Below are positions 33,502 to 44,775 of a DNA stretch of 64,000 bases, in pieces. The notes beneath the pieces are model-generated. The model saw only the letters and a program-made list of their open reading frames with translations. It had not been told where the DNA came from and made no database searches. The stretch lies in NCBI GenBank assembly GCA_037042185.1, contig JAXQJY010000028.1, positions 124,001 through 188,000 of the forward strand. The letters run 5' to 3'. Position 1 is the stretch's first letter; each line of letters starts with the position of its first letter. The translations under genes were made by a program, and so were the position numbers. The DNA is from Sordariomycetes sp. S80-01Y (Eukaryota > Ascomycota > Sordariomycetes).

Positions 33502-34829
33502 TTGGGGCTGCCGGTCGCACGCCGCCGCCGGTATGAAGGCTGTTTCTCCAAGTCCCGAAACAAGGTTATGCCGGATACTGAGTCAATGCCCTAAACGGGG
33601 AGTGACGGAAAAGCGGGAGAGCGGCGAACGGGAGGTCCAGGCGTCTGGGTCGCGTTTCGGGCTGCAAGTTGGGCGCGATGGTTGTGAGGCTGGAGAAGCA
33701 AAGTCTGAGCCAGCAAAGTGTCGCAAGCGCAGATGAGGCAGTCGAGGAGCAAATGACCTTGTCAGAGAAGAGCGAAGGGACCCTGTCCAAATGAAGGATG
33801 GATGGATGGATGGGATGGGATGGGATGGGATGAATGACGGTGCCAGAGCACAAGACAGCATAAAAAGCCGGACCACGTTGCCTTGACCAGCCCACGAGTT
33901 TCGGGATTGGGCCAGGGACATCACTCAGCTGCACAAGTCTGGGCAGAAGCGCAGCACCGTCACTCGATCGGAGGCCAATTTTCTGATTTGTGAAGGCTCA
34001 TGACCTGGAGTGCCAATGTCAACAGCGCCCACGCCTCGAATCCTCACACCCACCCACCAGCGCCCGGAGTCCGGGAGCGGGCCGTAACTGCGCTGTAACG
34101 CGCCCCTAGGCGCTGGGAGCTCCCCGCCGCTGCTTGGACATGTCCTGTTGACTGGTCCAACCGCTTCTATTCTGGCTCGCTTCCCTCCCGCATACATAGC
34201 CAATGGTTTGTTTACATGCGCTCCTGGGAGCTACTGGCGCAGCACTAGGTCACGTAACTGGGCGTTTTGCAGCAGTCACCTGCACGGCGAAGGCTGGGGA
34301 CATGTCGGTTGAGTTGTCCCCATCTTAGCGCCTGAACGTGCATATCCTTCTAGCGGGGTTGATGCAGGTAAAGGGCCCGATTCTAGAAGGTTCGGTCATG
34401 GTGGGGCCGTAGAAACAGACCCAACGGCGCCGGCCACCGGCGGTCATGCAGCGCCGATACAGTCCGAACGGGAAACTAGGGCAATGGCCTACTGCATCAA
34501 GAAACTGTCTTCAAGAAGCCGGCCTCACTTTGTAAGACAGCTGAACGAAGCAAAGCCACTCAGTGTCTGGGATGAACAACCGGTTTGCGACAAGACAATT
34601 TGTCACCATCACCGACTGAGCCCCGCGAGCGCAATCTACCAGGAAAAAGAACCCCGGCCAACGACGTAATTTCATTAAACTGCAATTTCACAAAGAACTG
34701 AACAATTTGTGCAAAAACCGTGCATTAGTCCTTGCCATCCCAAACCAGACCCTAGAGACCGAGATCAATGTCACGTCAACCGAACCCCATGCGTGCTAAT
34801 CGTGTCGTATTACATGTGTCAAGTCAATA
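33502..34829. other. Intergenic region between the DnaJ and myosin light chain genes
   Basis: About 1.3 kb. It contains a GGAT/GGGAT microsatellite (listed separately) and the DnaJ promoter. No gene or RNA is seen. Confidence 0.5.
33796..33834 (+). repeat. GGAT / GGGAT microsatellite
   Basis: Four GGAT units run directly into four GGGAT units, about 300 bases upstream of the DnaJ start codon. Confidence 0.85.
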
Positions 34830-35780
34830 TCAGCCCTCGGAGTTCTGCATTGCTGAACCCTCTGTGCTGCCATTAGACCCCATTACTGAGTTGACAAACT
34901 CTTGATACTTGAACACCTCTCCCTTCTTTGCGCCTAGCTGTGCGTTCATGTTCCTGTTGAAGGCCCTGCGCCCGGTGAAGCCAGCCATGACCTTGTCCAC
35001 CTCGGCCGCTGTCAGCGCACGCTCGCCCGGTTCGGGCGCTGTGTTGAGTAGAGCGTCCCGGAGCTCGACCATGTCCACTTGGCCACTGTCGTCGTCGTCA
35101 AAAGCGGAGAAGGCAGACAGAAGCTCCCCGCTGGGCGACAGTGCCGATAGTGCCTCTGCCAGTGAGTTGAGGAAAGCTGCCATGGCCATGGTCTGCGGTT
35201 GCGACGGTGGAAAGAACTGTGCTACGTCTGATGCGCTAGCTGGCAGGCCTAGGACCGATTAGCACGCCATCAGCCTCTGTTCTTCGCGCTGCGCTTACCT
35301 AGCTGGCTCAGCATATCGGCGACATCATCTCGACCGACCATGCCATCGCAGTCGCGGTCTAGGATCTGGAAGCCATCTCGTAGTGTCCGCACCTGCGCGG
35401 GTTGTAGCCTCGATAGCGCGTTCCCCGAATCGATCCCCTTGTTCTGTGGCATCCTTGGCGCAGGCCTCAGAGACTCAGTCTCCATCGGTCGCGTAGGTGT
35501 TACTGGATGCTGATTCCTCGGCGTCCGGCTTTCCCCAGTTCCACTTGTCGGCGTCGTAGGTTGCGCGAACCTCGACGGGCCTGTCTTGGTCGGCGAGCCA
35601 GTAGGTGTCGAGTGGCGGAGCGGCGATGGCGATGCTGGAGATTCTGGTCGTCGGAAGGGCGAGCTGCGAGAGGGAGGGGAGTTATAGGACGTGTAGGAAG
35701 GCTTGTTGGCCGTGTGAGCAGACTGGAACGCTGGCGTCAGTACATCGGGGAGGAACAGGGTTGTTGTTTCTCCATACCAT
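34830..35780 (-). CDS. Myosin regulatory light chain (EF-hand)
   Basis: Three exons on the minus strand, 35780-35778, 35722-35299 and 35248-34830, give 281 aa. The first coding exon appears to be the ATG alone, followed at once by a 55 bp intron (gtatgg..ttccag). Exon 2 then begins SAHTANKPSYTSYNSPPSRSS, the Ser/Pro/Thr-rich N-terminal extension usual in filamentous-fungal light chains. EF-hand 1 is intact (DGFQILDRDCDGMVGRDDV: D, D, D, M, D at calcium positions). A second EF-like loop is DDDDSGQVDMVEL. Known role: regulatory light chain of myosin II, acting in the contractile ring and septation. The start is less certain because an internal ATG (METESLRP, 35485) also exists. Confidence 0.85.
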
Positions 35781-36647
35781 GTTGCCGGGCCGCCGCGTAC
35801 GGATTGACTCTGTTTTGATCGATGCGGGATGAAATGATGTCAATAACCGGTGAACTGATCCTCAAGGTGCAATGATTTACGTGCACTAGTTCTCGTTGGT
35901 CGCAGGCCAAAGTAAGTGTTGAATTGGTGTTGAAGAAGATCGGTCACTATTGGCGCTACCGAAAGTAAACAATCAATCGCTGCAACAACGCGGGTAGCCT
36001 TGCAGCAGTCAGGGGGCCTAATCGTGGCGTATCATCGTGGCGCCCGGTCCCTCATTGGTGCAGCTCCAAGCCCGCACAAGGCTTCGTCCCCCGCACTAGC
36101 CACTGTAACAACCCTTAACGCCCCTGATGCCCCGCCTGACAAGCGCCCACCGGCGAGAGAGATATCTGATTCAGGGGCTGCGAAAGTGGGCGTCTCGGCC
36201 GAATCAAGATGCGTTTCCGTCCACGAGAAGTCGAACCGAGGACAGTGGCACAACAGACTGCCGCTCAGCCGCCACTGGAAAGCCTGCAAGACGCGCGCAA
36301 AAGGGGATCTGCAAGGGTCTAGGTTGCAGTCGACCTCCGCCCCATGTCTGGGACGCCACCCCTTGACCGATACTCGCAGCGTTTCTACGACCCAATGCCA
36401 ATGAGGACCGCCGAGCCCGAACCACGGAAATACCTTGCAACGGTGCACCTAACATTGCAGCAAAGTTCGGACTGTGAGGCGAGGGACTGCGCGTTCTTGC
36501 GACACCGCTACTGTTGCGCCATCCGGAATCCGATGCGCATGGCGGAGAACAAATTGCAGGCCGTTGCCTGAGCGCACCCCGAACCAAGTCAGACCGGGAC
36601 GACCCTCAACTCTGAGCTGTGCGAAGCATTGATCTCGACCCGGCATC
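35781..36647. promoter_or_regulatory. Shared 5' region of the divergent light chain and AFI1 genes
   Basis: About 0.87 kb between the two start codons. Short frames within it look accidental. No TATA box seen. Confidence 0.5.
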
Positions 36648-39191
36648 ATGGCGGACGCACCCTACATATCGCGAAAGCAGAGCAACACCAGCCAGAGTAC
36701 TGGCCGTCGGCGGACCTCCTTGTCATCCTTTCCCTCTTCGAGATCGGCATCGCAAATATCAAAGCCCCCGCGGTCACCGCAACCTCCGATAATAGACAAC
36801 GATCGAATCTCCGACCCCAGCAACAGGTCGACTTCTTTGGACCCTTCGTCTTCGCAACATTCGTCTCTGTCAGCACCGCATCGAGCTGGCACGGCGCCCC
36901 AATCGCGGCGGAAGCTGCGGTCACAATACCCCAGAGGGGACACAGACAACCATGTCGAGTATATATTGGTTGCGTCCTTCGACATTGATCGGGGACCGGT
37001 GATGGAGCACCAGTATCCGGTGGCTATAACGGGCAACGAGAATATGCTGGCGGAGCTCATGCTGCCTGACCAAGCGCATGCGCGGAACCAGGACTGGACT
37101 ATCTTCTTTCTACACAAAGACAGCAGCGAGGAAGAAGAGGATAGAGAAAGAGCACATAAAGAGGAGCGACGACGGAGGCGGAGACGGAGGCGCAATCGAG
37201 CCGCAGGGATCATCGATGAGGAAGACGAGGAAGATCTGGACGAAGATGACGAGGACCTCGAGGAATCTGACGGATACGACACAACGGACAGTGAGCCCGA
37301 GGGCGGCGAGGGCCCTCCGTTGATCTACGTACTGAATTTGGTAAACACCAAGCATGACAAAACGGTGAAGCGAGGAGCTATTGTGAAAGCTATGGCTATT
37401 TGCACGCGGCATCCCTTCCTTCACATTTACAAGGTGAGTCTGCTAGGAACAAATTTCAGAGACGATGCTGACAGGATAGCCCTTGCTGCTACTAGCTCTG
37501 GAGGAATACTTCAAATCGCCGGTACCAGAAACCTTGGCTTTACTCTACGAAGCGGTTAACAACATGGACCTATCACTTATGCCTCGGCTGAGCCTCCTCG
37601 AGCGACATCTCTTACAGGCCAGCGATAACCGAGACCTCTTTGTCGCTAAGTTCGAGCAAATGATCCAGCAAAGAATTGCAGAAGATCGAGTCGAGGGTCT
37701 ATCTGCGACATCTGAAGACGACGGCCGAAGTCCCACCCGGTCAGCAGGCATCGCGCGAACGGGCACCCGCGCGCACGTCGAGGGCGGACCTTCAGAGTAC
37801 TCGGTACCCAGAGATACGCACGAGTTCGAAACCAAGATCATGTACAAGGGGATCCCCATCCCGGTCAAAGTTCCGACGGCCGTTATGCCCGAGACTGTGG
37901 GCGACTTCTCGCTGATCAAGCTGATCCAGAATTTCTCTGACGCCCACGCCAAATCACCACAGCCATTCGCGCTGCATCCTCACCTGACAACCAACGGTGT
38001 CAACACGCACCCAATCATCGTTCTCGTCAATGGTCTGCTTACGCAGAAGAGGATCATCTTCATGGGTCATAACATGCCTTCCGGAGATGTTGCGGAAGCG
38101 GTGCTCGCAGCTTGTGCCCTCGCTTCTGGTGGGCTGTTGCGCGGTTTCACTCGACATGCCTTCCCATACACCGATCTCACAAAGGTAGACGATCTTCTCA
38201 ACGTCCCCGGCTTCATTGCCGGTGTGACAAATCCGACCTTTGAGCATCATCCGGAGTGGTGGGATATTCTGTGCGATCTACCAAGCGGACGAGTCAAAAT
38301 CAGCACGAGGATCGATCCAGCACCCGTGACCGAGGGTCTGCTGTATTTCCAGCAACAAAATCCCGCCTACGCCAACATGGCCGCTGGTACTCAGAGTAAC
38401 AATCAGGACTTGACGGGCGACAACGCTTTCATTAACGACATCCTGAAGAGCATAGCGTTGAGACATGGCGAGCGAGTCATCCGGGCCAAATGGCGTGACT
38501 GGGTGCTAAAGCTCACTCGGATAGCAGCACAGTTTGAGGAGAGCGTGTACGGCGCGAGCGCTTTGTACATTGGCACGGACGACCAGGACATGACACTGCC
38601 CGGCGCAAGTGGTCATGGTTATGTCTGGTCAGATGAGACCGCAAAGCACAAGGAGCTGGCAGGGAACGTGACGAGAATCGAGGGCTGGAGGAACACGCGA
38701 AGTTACTACAGCTACATACAGGTCAGTACATGCTTTGCCCCGAGATGGACTGCCCCTAACCCGCCCAGGATATCGCGCAGCTCTATACCGTGCGTCCGCT
38801 GAAAGGGCTCGATGTGGCGCACATGCACGACCGCCTGCGCCTCCAGAAGCTCTCGCCGACACAAAGCCGTGACATCTATCTCACGCTATCGAAACACATC
38901 CACTCATACGACGAGATCTGCCTGCTGCTAAGTGTGGCACCCGAGTCGCACGCCGGACTCTTCTACATTGGCTTCGGCCTGTTCCACAAGGAGCTAGAGG
39001 TGAGGCTGAAGACGGCCGAGCTACTGGAGCGCATCAGAGAGCACCAGGCCGGCCAGCATTGGTGGCGTAGTCTGAGTAACTTCGAGAAGCTGTCCTTCAA
39101 GCGTCTGAAGCGGGAACTGGCTCAGGGCCTGGTGAAGGAGATGGACAAGCTGGAAATTGTGAGCCCGAGTTTGGAGACGAGGGTCAGTTAG
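36648..39191 (+). CDS. afi1: AFI1/MesA-like polarity protein (Afi1 and SPA domains)
   Basis: Three exons, 36648-37433, 37480-38721 and 38769-39191, all in phase 0, give 816 aa. After a Ser-rich N-terminus the Afi1 docking domain begins at [22 protein letters not shown] and includes [22 protein letters not shown], interrupted by a long acidic/arginine-rich insertion (about residues 165-220). The second half is the SPA/DENN-like domain: [22 protein letters not shown] appears here as [12 protein letters not shown], then [46 protein letters not shown] and a helical C-terminus. Known role: yeast Afi1 binds the GTPase Arf3 at sites of polarized growth, and Aspergillus MesA stabilises the hyphal polarity axis. 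The match to the family is clear along its length. Confidence 0.93.
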
Positions 39192-39525
39192 AGGCATTAC
39201 TCGGCGAATCTTTGAATTGCACCAAGAGGTAGACATTGCCATCGTGGGAGGCGTTTTGTTCGGCATCTGTCGTGGACAAGTAAGGCCAGCGGTGGGAGCT
39301 GTGGTGGGTGTTTATTATGGGATGCTCTTGTTTGCGACATAACGAGACTAATAAGACTCAGTTGACCTAACATCTCGGCAGACTATCCATTCACCATTTT
39401 CGTAGATTCCGACCATTGGCGGCTTGACCAACAAACGGGATTGATAGACATCTTGCCTTCATATCCCCGGCGTACGATTCGTATCCAAACTGAATATATG
39501 TGTCTGATCTGTAGCGTAACATCTT
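39192..39525. other. Intergenic region between convergent AFI1 and S-formylglutathione hydrolase
   Basis: 334 bp of 3' flanks. Nothing else seen. Confidence 0.5.
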
Positions 39526-40492
39526 CTACAGGAGCCCCAGAGCCTTCGCAGCATGCTTGACGTGGTCCTCACCAAATGTCGAGATGAAGAAGTACGAGTG
39601 GTCGTAGTCCTGCAACTTGTCAGCGTGATGGTTCCTTAATCTTGGCGAGGACTTGCTTACATCGTGGTATCGAACCTTGACACCGTTGATGCCGGCGTCC
39701 TTCACGGCCTTTTCAAAGTTCTCTGGAAGCAGCTGCCCCTGCTTGTAGAAGTTGTCACCAGTGCCCTGCAATCGTCAGTCGAGGAATCTTGCACGCATGA
39801 TCACTGGGGTTCGAACTCACCACGTCGATTAGAGCCGGCAGGTCCCCCTTCCACCCCTTAACCAACTCAGTAGCATCGTGCTTCACCCATTCATCCTTCT
39901 TGTCCTCGCCAATGTAGCCTCCAAACGCCTTCTCACCCCATGGGCACTTGGTGGGATTCGCAATAGGCGCCCAGGCACTCACGCTCTTGTACTGCCCCGG
40001 GTTCTTCAAAAACAAGGTCAGCGCACCGTGGCCGCCCATTGAATGTCCCGAAATCGAGACCCTGCTCTTGTCCAGCTCCTTGAACTCCTTGAAGAGGGTC
40101 TCCGGGAGCTCCTTGGTGATATAGCTCTCCATCTTGTAGTTCTTGTCGTACGGCGCCTTGGTGGCATCGATGTAGAAACTCGCGGCGGAGCCGAAGTCGT
40201 AGGCATCGTCCTCGCCTGCGATGTTCGCGCCGCGGGGGCTGGTATCGGGGAAGCACAGGGCGAGGCCGAGCTTGGAGGCGTGGGCGTGGAGGAAGCCCTT
40301 CTCCGTCACGTTGTCGGGTGTGCAGGTCAGGCCGGAGAGGTAGATCAGCAGGGGTGCAGGCTTGGATGCCGAGGCGCCAGGCGGGAGGAAGACGTTCAGG
40401 GCCATCGGGGTTGAGGTCGTGGTCGAGGAGTGGGAAAGCTTGAGGAGGGAGCCCCCGAAGGTGGCGATCTTGGCTTTGGTTTCGAAGGCCAT
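39526..40492 (-). CDS. S-formylglutathione hydrolase
   Basis: Three exons on the minus strand, 40492-39821, 39765-39661 and 39609-39526, in phase 0, give 286 aa, the usual family length. The start is the ATG of MAFETKAKIATFGGSL. Landmarks are LLIYLSGLTCTPDN, FPDTSPRGANIAGEDDAYDFG, the nucleophile elbow GHSMGGHGAL with the catalytic Ser near residue 149, PTKCPWGEKAFGGYIGED, and the catalytic His in DHSYFFISTF. The junctions restore DVGTGDNFYKQGQL and RYHDDYDHSYFF. Known role: hydrolyses S-formylglutathione to formate and glutathione in formaldehyde detoxification. An esterase-D fold. Confidence 0.95.
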
Positions 40493-40887
40493 GGCTGCGA
40501 GTTTTGGTATGGAGCTGTAGTTTGCGTGAGATGTTCGAAAACCTTCAACAGTGAACTTGAGAAATGGTGAAGAGGTGTTCAATTAAGCTGCTGGCTGATG
40601 TTGTAGTGATGCGATGCGGGACAAGGCTACCCCACCATGCCGACAATGAACCCCGAGAAATCCCCATTATCCCCTTCACCATGTCGTCATCCCATGATCG
40701 GGGTCGGAAACGTCCCCGGTCATGTGAACAAAACGCTCTGTTCTTAAGCTCAATGGCACAGAGGTATTGCAATCAATTGTACTATTCGTAGGCGCTGTAT
40801 GACGGCACCTTGCCTACCGGCTTAGCCTCCAAAAGGAGCAATGTAGTCCTAGGAAGAGGTTCCCCTTTCTCCATCCCAACCAACACT
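40493..40887. other. Intergenic region between S-formylglutathione hydrolase and the small secreted protein
   Basis: 395 bp comprising the hydrolase promoter and the 3' flank of the secreted protein gene. Confidence 0.5.
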
Positions 40888-41318
40888 CTAATCCTGTGCA
40901 GTGCAATCGAAGCTCCTAATCAAATTATCCCACTTCAAAGCCCCCAGATCGTACTTGTTCTCGTAGTCAAAATCCACAGCTCCGAAAGTACACCCTGTTG
41001 GGCTCTTGCAGATGCCGTCGCAGTCAAACAGACGCGGATAGCATTGGAAGGCTTCTCCGTCCGGGGCGAAGGTCTTCGTGTTTTCAAAGAAGGGCGCGGA
41101 TAGCTGGTTGCATTTATTCAGAGGGTAGACGTCGTAGGAGCATGTCCCCGTCGCGTTGGCACCCGTGCACATGAGGATCTGGATTTGGACTGTCAGCGAC
41201 GTGTGGTAGAGTCGGGGAGGGCACCCACACCGCCCAGCTCTCGCTTGTGGACATTCAGCGGGTGCGCTGATGCTGCGGTAGTCGCAGCTACAGCAAAGGC
41301 AATATTTGAGGGTTTCAT
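40888..41318 (-). CDS. Small secreted cysteine-rich protein, effector-like
   Basis: Two exons on the minus strand, 41318-41229 and 41178-40888, with a 50 bp intron (gtgggt..ccag, branch-like ctgac), give 126 aa. A signal peptide (MKPSNIAFAVAATTAASA) is followed by a short pro-like stretch ending KR (HPLNVHKR), a possible Kex2 site. The mature part has eight cysteines in the pattern MC..TC..KC..QC..DC..IC..GC..DC, allowing four disulfides, and ends FDCTAQD. The CTGANATGTCSYDVYPLNKC opening resembles small secreted proteins common in plant-associated ascomycetes. Function unknown; apoplastic effector or wall-associated peptide are both possible. Confidence 0.8.
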
Positions 41319-42016
41319 CGCGGAGGTTGCAGTAGAACTCGTGGGAATTCAGTTGCAGAGTAGTCGACCTGAGGCGCGTGGCAGTTTGTTTGGAATGCTT
41401 GGTTGTGTTTCACGGATGACTAGAGAGTGACACACGCCTTAGCACACAAAGCCGGTCCAGGTTGGGCTCTGAAGGGAATCAGTCCAAGCAATCATGCGGT
41501 TACGAAGTTATTGAGTCAGCGGTCGTGGCTGGAGGTTTACCGTCCACCTTTGTACACCGACTTGTCTCTGATCTCATCCCTCGCCAATGAGCACTAACGT
41601 CATTCGCATGAACAGCGCGGATAGACTGCCGCCGATCTTCTCGTATTTCAACACCATCATGCATTGGTGGCCCCTCATTGACAGTATTGCTGATAGCAGA
41701 AAACTTGGGTATCTGTGCAGTCGCGTCCAGAAAATGCGTTATCCGCACGTCTTGATGCTGATGTAGTCGATCGGAATCCCAACGTGATTACATTCGCTGA
41801 GGTGCACATGGTTTCCAAATCAAATCTTCCCTGTGTTTTTGAGTATTTTCCTGGTTCCTATGTAAACACGATAAACGCCTCGCTGTAAATCTCAAACGAC
41901 AGCTCTCAACCGTCCTGACCCAAAACTCGCCCTGGCCGGGCCGTCCAAGCGCAGGATCGAATGGGTCATATCGGGTTCGGAAGGAAGTCGTGGTTTGCCA
42001 TCTTGATCTCGGGCGT
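41319..42016. other. Intergenic region between the small secreted protein and RPB6
   Basis: About 0.7 kb with the promoter of the secreted protein gene and the RPB6 3' flank. No additional feature seen. Confidence 0.5.
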
Positions 42017-42586
42017 CTATTGAAGCAGTTCTTCGCAAGTCCAATCCTCGTAGCTATAGGCGTTAGCATATCTGTTCCCTCTCGCTTGTACCCGTCAAGA
42101 CTCACTATCCATCCGGCATGTACCGCCTCACGATCAACGGAATCTTCTTCTCCCTCAATTCCTTAATCGCAATCTGCAACGGGTCGGTCTCGCCTTCCAG
42201 GTCAACCAGGACAGGCGCATTCATGCTGATCTGCAGCGCCCTCGTTCCCAAGATGCGCGCTCGCTCGTACTTGGTCATGTACGGCGTAGTCGTGCGCTCA
42301 GCCTCGGGGATCTTCTTGTCCTTCATACTGCGGTCGCCGCCCTTGAGCGCGTTGGCTGCGGCCGATGGATCACCAGAAACGACTACATTGTCGGCATCCG
42401 CGGCGCGGTTGATGGCGTCGGGATCGTCATCGTCGGCTTGCACTTCGGGGTCGTAGTACTCGTTGCCCTCGTCCTCCTCGAAGAAGTCGTCGCCACTAGA
42501 GACGTGTTAGCGTGCGCGGAGGGTGAGGTCAATGTCTGTGCATACCCGCCGGCGCCGCGGTCGTCATCGTCGCCAAAGTCCGACAT
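42017..42586 (-). CDS. rpo26: RPB6 / RPABC2, shared subunit of RNA polymerases I, II and III
   Basis: Three exons on the minus strand, 42586-42546, 42495-42106 and 42053-42017, give 155 aa. A short acidic start ([15 protein letters not shown], then [16 protein letters not shown]) leads to the conserved core: [57 protein letters not shown]. The last exon is only 37 bases and adds the family ending [12 protein letters not shown]; without it the protein would stop prematurely at an intronic TAG. Known role: an assembly and stability subunit common to the three nuclear RNA polymerases. It is divergent from TFIIIA across 307 bp. Confidence 0.95.
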
Positions 42587-42893
42587 CTCTGTAGCAAGTC
42601 GCGCTGAATGAGTGAATAGAGAAAAGAGGTCTGTGGTGAAATGCGCGGTGGGCGTTGCGCGCAAGGCTGAGTGTCTTTGTTGGGGTCGATCAAAAAATTC
42701 CACGTTCGGTCAGGAAACAAAGGCTGGCCGTCTCTGCTCCCCACATCCCCGCTTACCGAAGCTTCACCGAGGCTGACCGCTCGTCACCCACCCAGAGGTG
42801 GATTATTGACCTCACCGCTCAAAAGTTACGAAATTCTGCCACTTCCACTGTTCAGCTCGATTGAGATGCCACGACGACCACACGCCCGGCGTC
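42587..42893. promoter_or_regulatory. Shared 5' region of divergent RPB6 and TFIIIA
   Basis: 307 bp between the start codons of two polymerase-related genes. No distinct TATA box or repeat is seen. Confidence 0.5.
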
Positions 42894-44396
42894 ATGGCCA
42901 AGCGAATCACGACCGAGGTAGTGACGGGACCGCCGCCTCTCAAGAAAATAAAAATCGAGTCGACGCCCATCACCGCAGATCAAGAACCGACATCTGGAGA
43001 TGACGAGGACGATGACCACACGACCGCCCAGACCCCCGTTTCCGATGTGCCGTCGTCGCCTGCGACAGGCGTAACAACCCCGCGGGCAAAGTTTCCCTCC
43101 GACCTGAAGAAACTGCCTTGTACATGGCCTGGCTGTCCTAAAACCTTCAACCGCCCGGCGCGCCTCCGCGATCACCTGAATTCTCACGTCAACAACCGCC
43201 CGTTCAAGTGTCCCTACCCCGACTGCGACAAGGATTACACGGTCGACAAGCATCTGAAACAGCATGTCAAAGCTACGCATACGAACGAGCGGAAACATGT
43301 CTGTGAAAAGGATGGCTGCGGAAAGAGCTTTGTCACGGGAACTCGGTTGAGACGACACCAACTGGTTCACGAGGGCGAGGAGAGGTTCAAATGCAAGGAC
43401 TGCGGACAGAGCTTCAGGAAAAAGGACACACTATCCAAACATGTGCGGAAGGAGCACGAAGGGCTGCCGAGCTTTGCGTGTCCGGAGAAGGGCTGTAATG
43501 CGGCGTTCGATCACAGGCAAAGCCTTCGGAAGCATCAAGAAAAGGAGCACGGCGAGGCTAAGTTCTGGTGCGAGGAGTGCGGTGTCACAACCAACCCTGA
43601 CGGCACAGAGCAACGTGTCGGCTTCACCACAAAATACCTCCTGGAGGCTCACGCGAAGTCCGAGCACCAGCAGTGCATGTTCTGCGACTTCCAATCATCC
43701 AGGCAGTGGCCGATGGAGCAACATGTCGAGATGTATCATTCCGGGAAATCTTTGGAGGAGCGCAGAAACAAGCTCTGCCCCTTCCCCGATTGCGAAGCGA
43801 GGTTCACCAAGCAATCAAATCTCAATTCGCATGTTCGGACAGTCCACGAAGGGTTGCGTTTCGTCTGCGGTCAAACGAAGCTTGACAATCCGGACCTGGA
43901 AGGCTGGACCCCGAGCCAAGGCTGTGGCGAAGTCTTTTCAGCCAAGGGTAGACTTGTAGATCATGTCCGTTACGTTCACCTTGGGCGTCCGCGTCAGGCA
44001 CGACAACTCCCTACAAGCGCCGATCAAGAAGCTGCAGAGGTCAACCAGGCCGACCGCTTCATCGACAATCTCTTTTCAAACATTTCAACGGCAAAAACCG
44101 TTCCCTGCACGCAATGTACGTCGGCGTACAACTCTCAGGCCGAGCTGGACGTACATGTGGCCATGGACCACGACCTCCCCTTGCTGGACGACGCTCCCCT
44201 CCAGCCGCTGTTTGGCGAAGACGAAACTGCCCCGTCGATATGGCACAACGATATGGATGAGGAGGAGATCTTCTCTGCTGAAATGGATTACGGCCCCGTT
44301 GATGATGATTGGGCCGAAGACGAGGCGAATATTATGCTACTAGCTCGAGACTCCGTCATGGACGAGCATATCGACCCGGCTCTGGGCGAGCTCTGA
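42894..44396 (+). CDS. TFIIIA-type multi-C2H2 zinc-finger factor
   Basis: Intronless, 500 aa. The start is the ATG of MAKRITTEVV; the frame extends further upstream but without an ATG. A basic/acidic leader is followed from about residue 80 by nine tandem C2H2 fingers, beginning CTWPGCPKTFNRPARLRDH, and a separate C-terminal finger (CTQCTSAYNSQAELDVH). Fingers 6 and 9 have long Cys-to-His spacers (CEECGVTTNPDG.., CGQTKLDNPD..), as in ascomycete TFIIIA. The tail is acidic. Known role: binds the internal control region of 5S rRNA genes and 5S rRNA itself. The assignment rests on finger number and order, so another poly-C2H2 factor is possible but less likely. Confidence 0.85.
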   Translation: MAKRITTEVVTGPPPLKKIKIESTPITADQEPTSGDDEDDDHTTAQTPVSDVPSSPATGVTTPRAKFPSDLKKLPCTWPGCPKTFNRPARLRDHLNSHVNNRPFKCPYPDCDKDYTVDKHLKQHVKATHTNERKHVCEKDGCGKSFVTGTRLRRHQLVHEGEERFKCKDCGQSFRKKDTLSKHVRKEHEGLPSFACPEKGCNAAFDHRQSLRKHQEKEHGEAKFWCEECGVTTNPDGTEQRVGFTTKYLLEAHAKSEHQQCMFCDFQSSRQWPMEQHVEMYHSGKSLEERRNKLCPFPDCEARFTKQSNLNSHVRTVHEGLRFVCGQTKLDNPDLEGWTPSQGCGEVFSAKGRLVDHVRYVHLGRPRQARQLPTSADQEAAEVNQADRFIDNLFSNISTAKTVPCTQCTSAYNSQAELDVHVAMDHDLPLLDDAPLQPLFGEDETAPSIWHNDMDEEEIFSAEMDYGPVDDDWAEDEANIMLLARDSVMDEHIDPALGEL

Positions 44397-44775
44397 TCCC
44401 CTTACATACCCCAGGGGCAAACAACATCCACACTGACCGTGCTTGGGTGAACATATGTGGCAAATTTTCGTGCACTGGCGCTGGGATTGGCGGGAAATGA
44501 CATTATGACTGATTTGAGACTATATTTGCTTGCACATGAAATGGCGTTTGGGGAGACCAAAAATTGGGAATAGCGAAACAATTTTTTGGAGGAGTAAAGA
44601 TGCAATACCAATTATCTAGATGAGTCACCTAAGCATACGTGCCTCCTTGCCTTGTGCCCAGTTTCCAATCTGAACCGTAACTCCGTGTTGCCCAAACCGG
44701 TGTCACATGCATAGTTGATAACGCCAATGCCTTACACTCTACCAATGATTCAAGGGAAAAGATTGAGCGTGGTGT
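44397..44775. other. Intergenic region between convergent TFIIIA and the zinc transporter
   Basis: 379 bp of 3' flanks. No feature seen. Confidence 0.5.

Noticed and set aside
39790-39890. tRNA-like A box (TGGTTAAGGGG) and B box (GTTCGAACC) on the minus strand
   Set aside because: They fall in exon 1 and intron 1 of S-formylglutathione hydrolase. The flanking bases cannot form T or acceptor stems.
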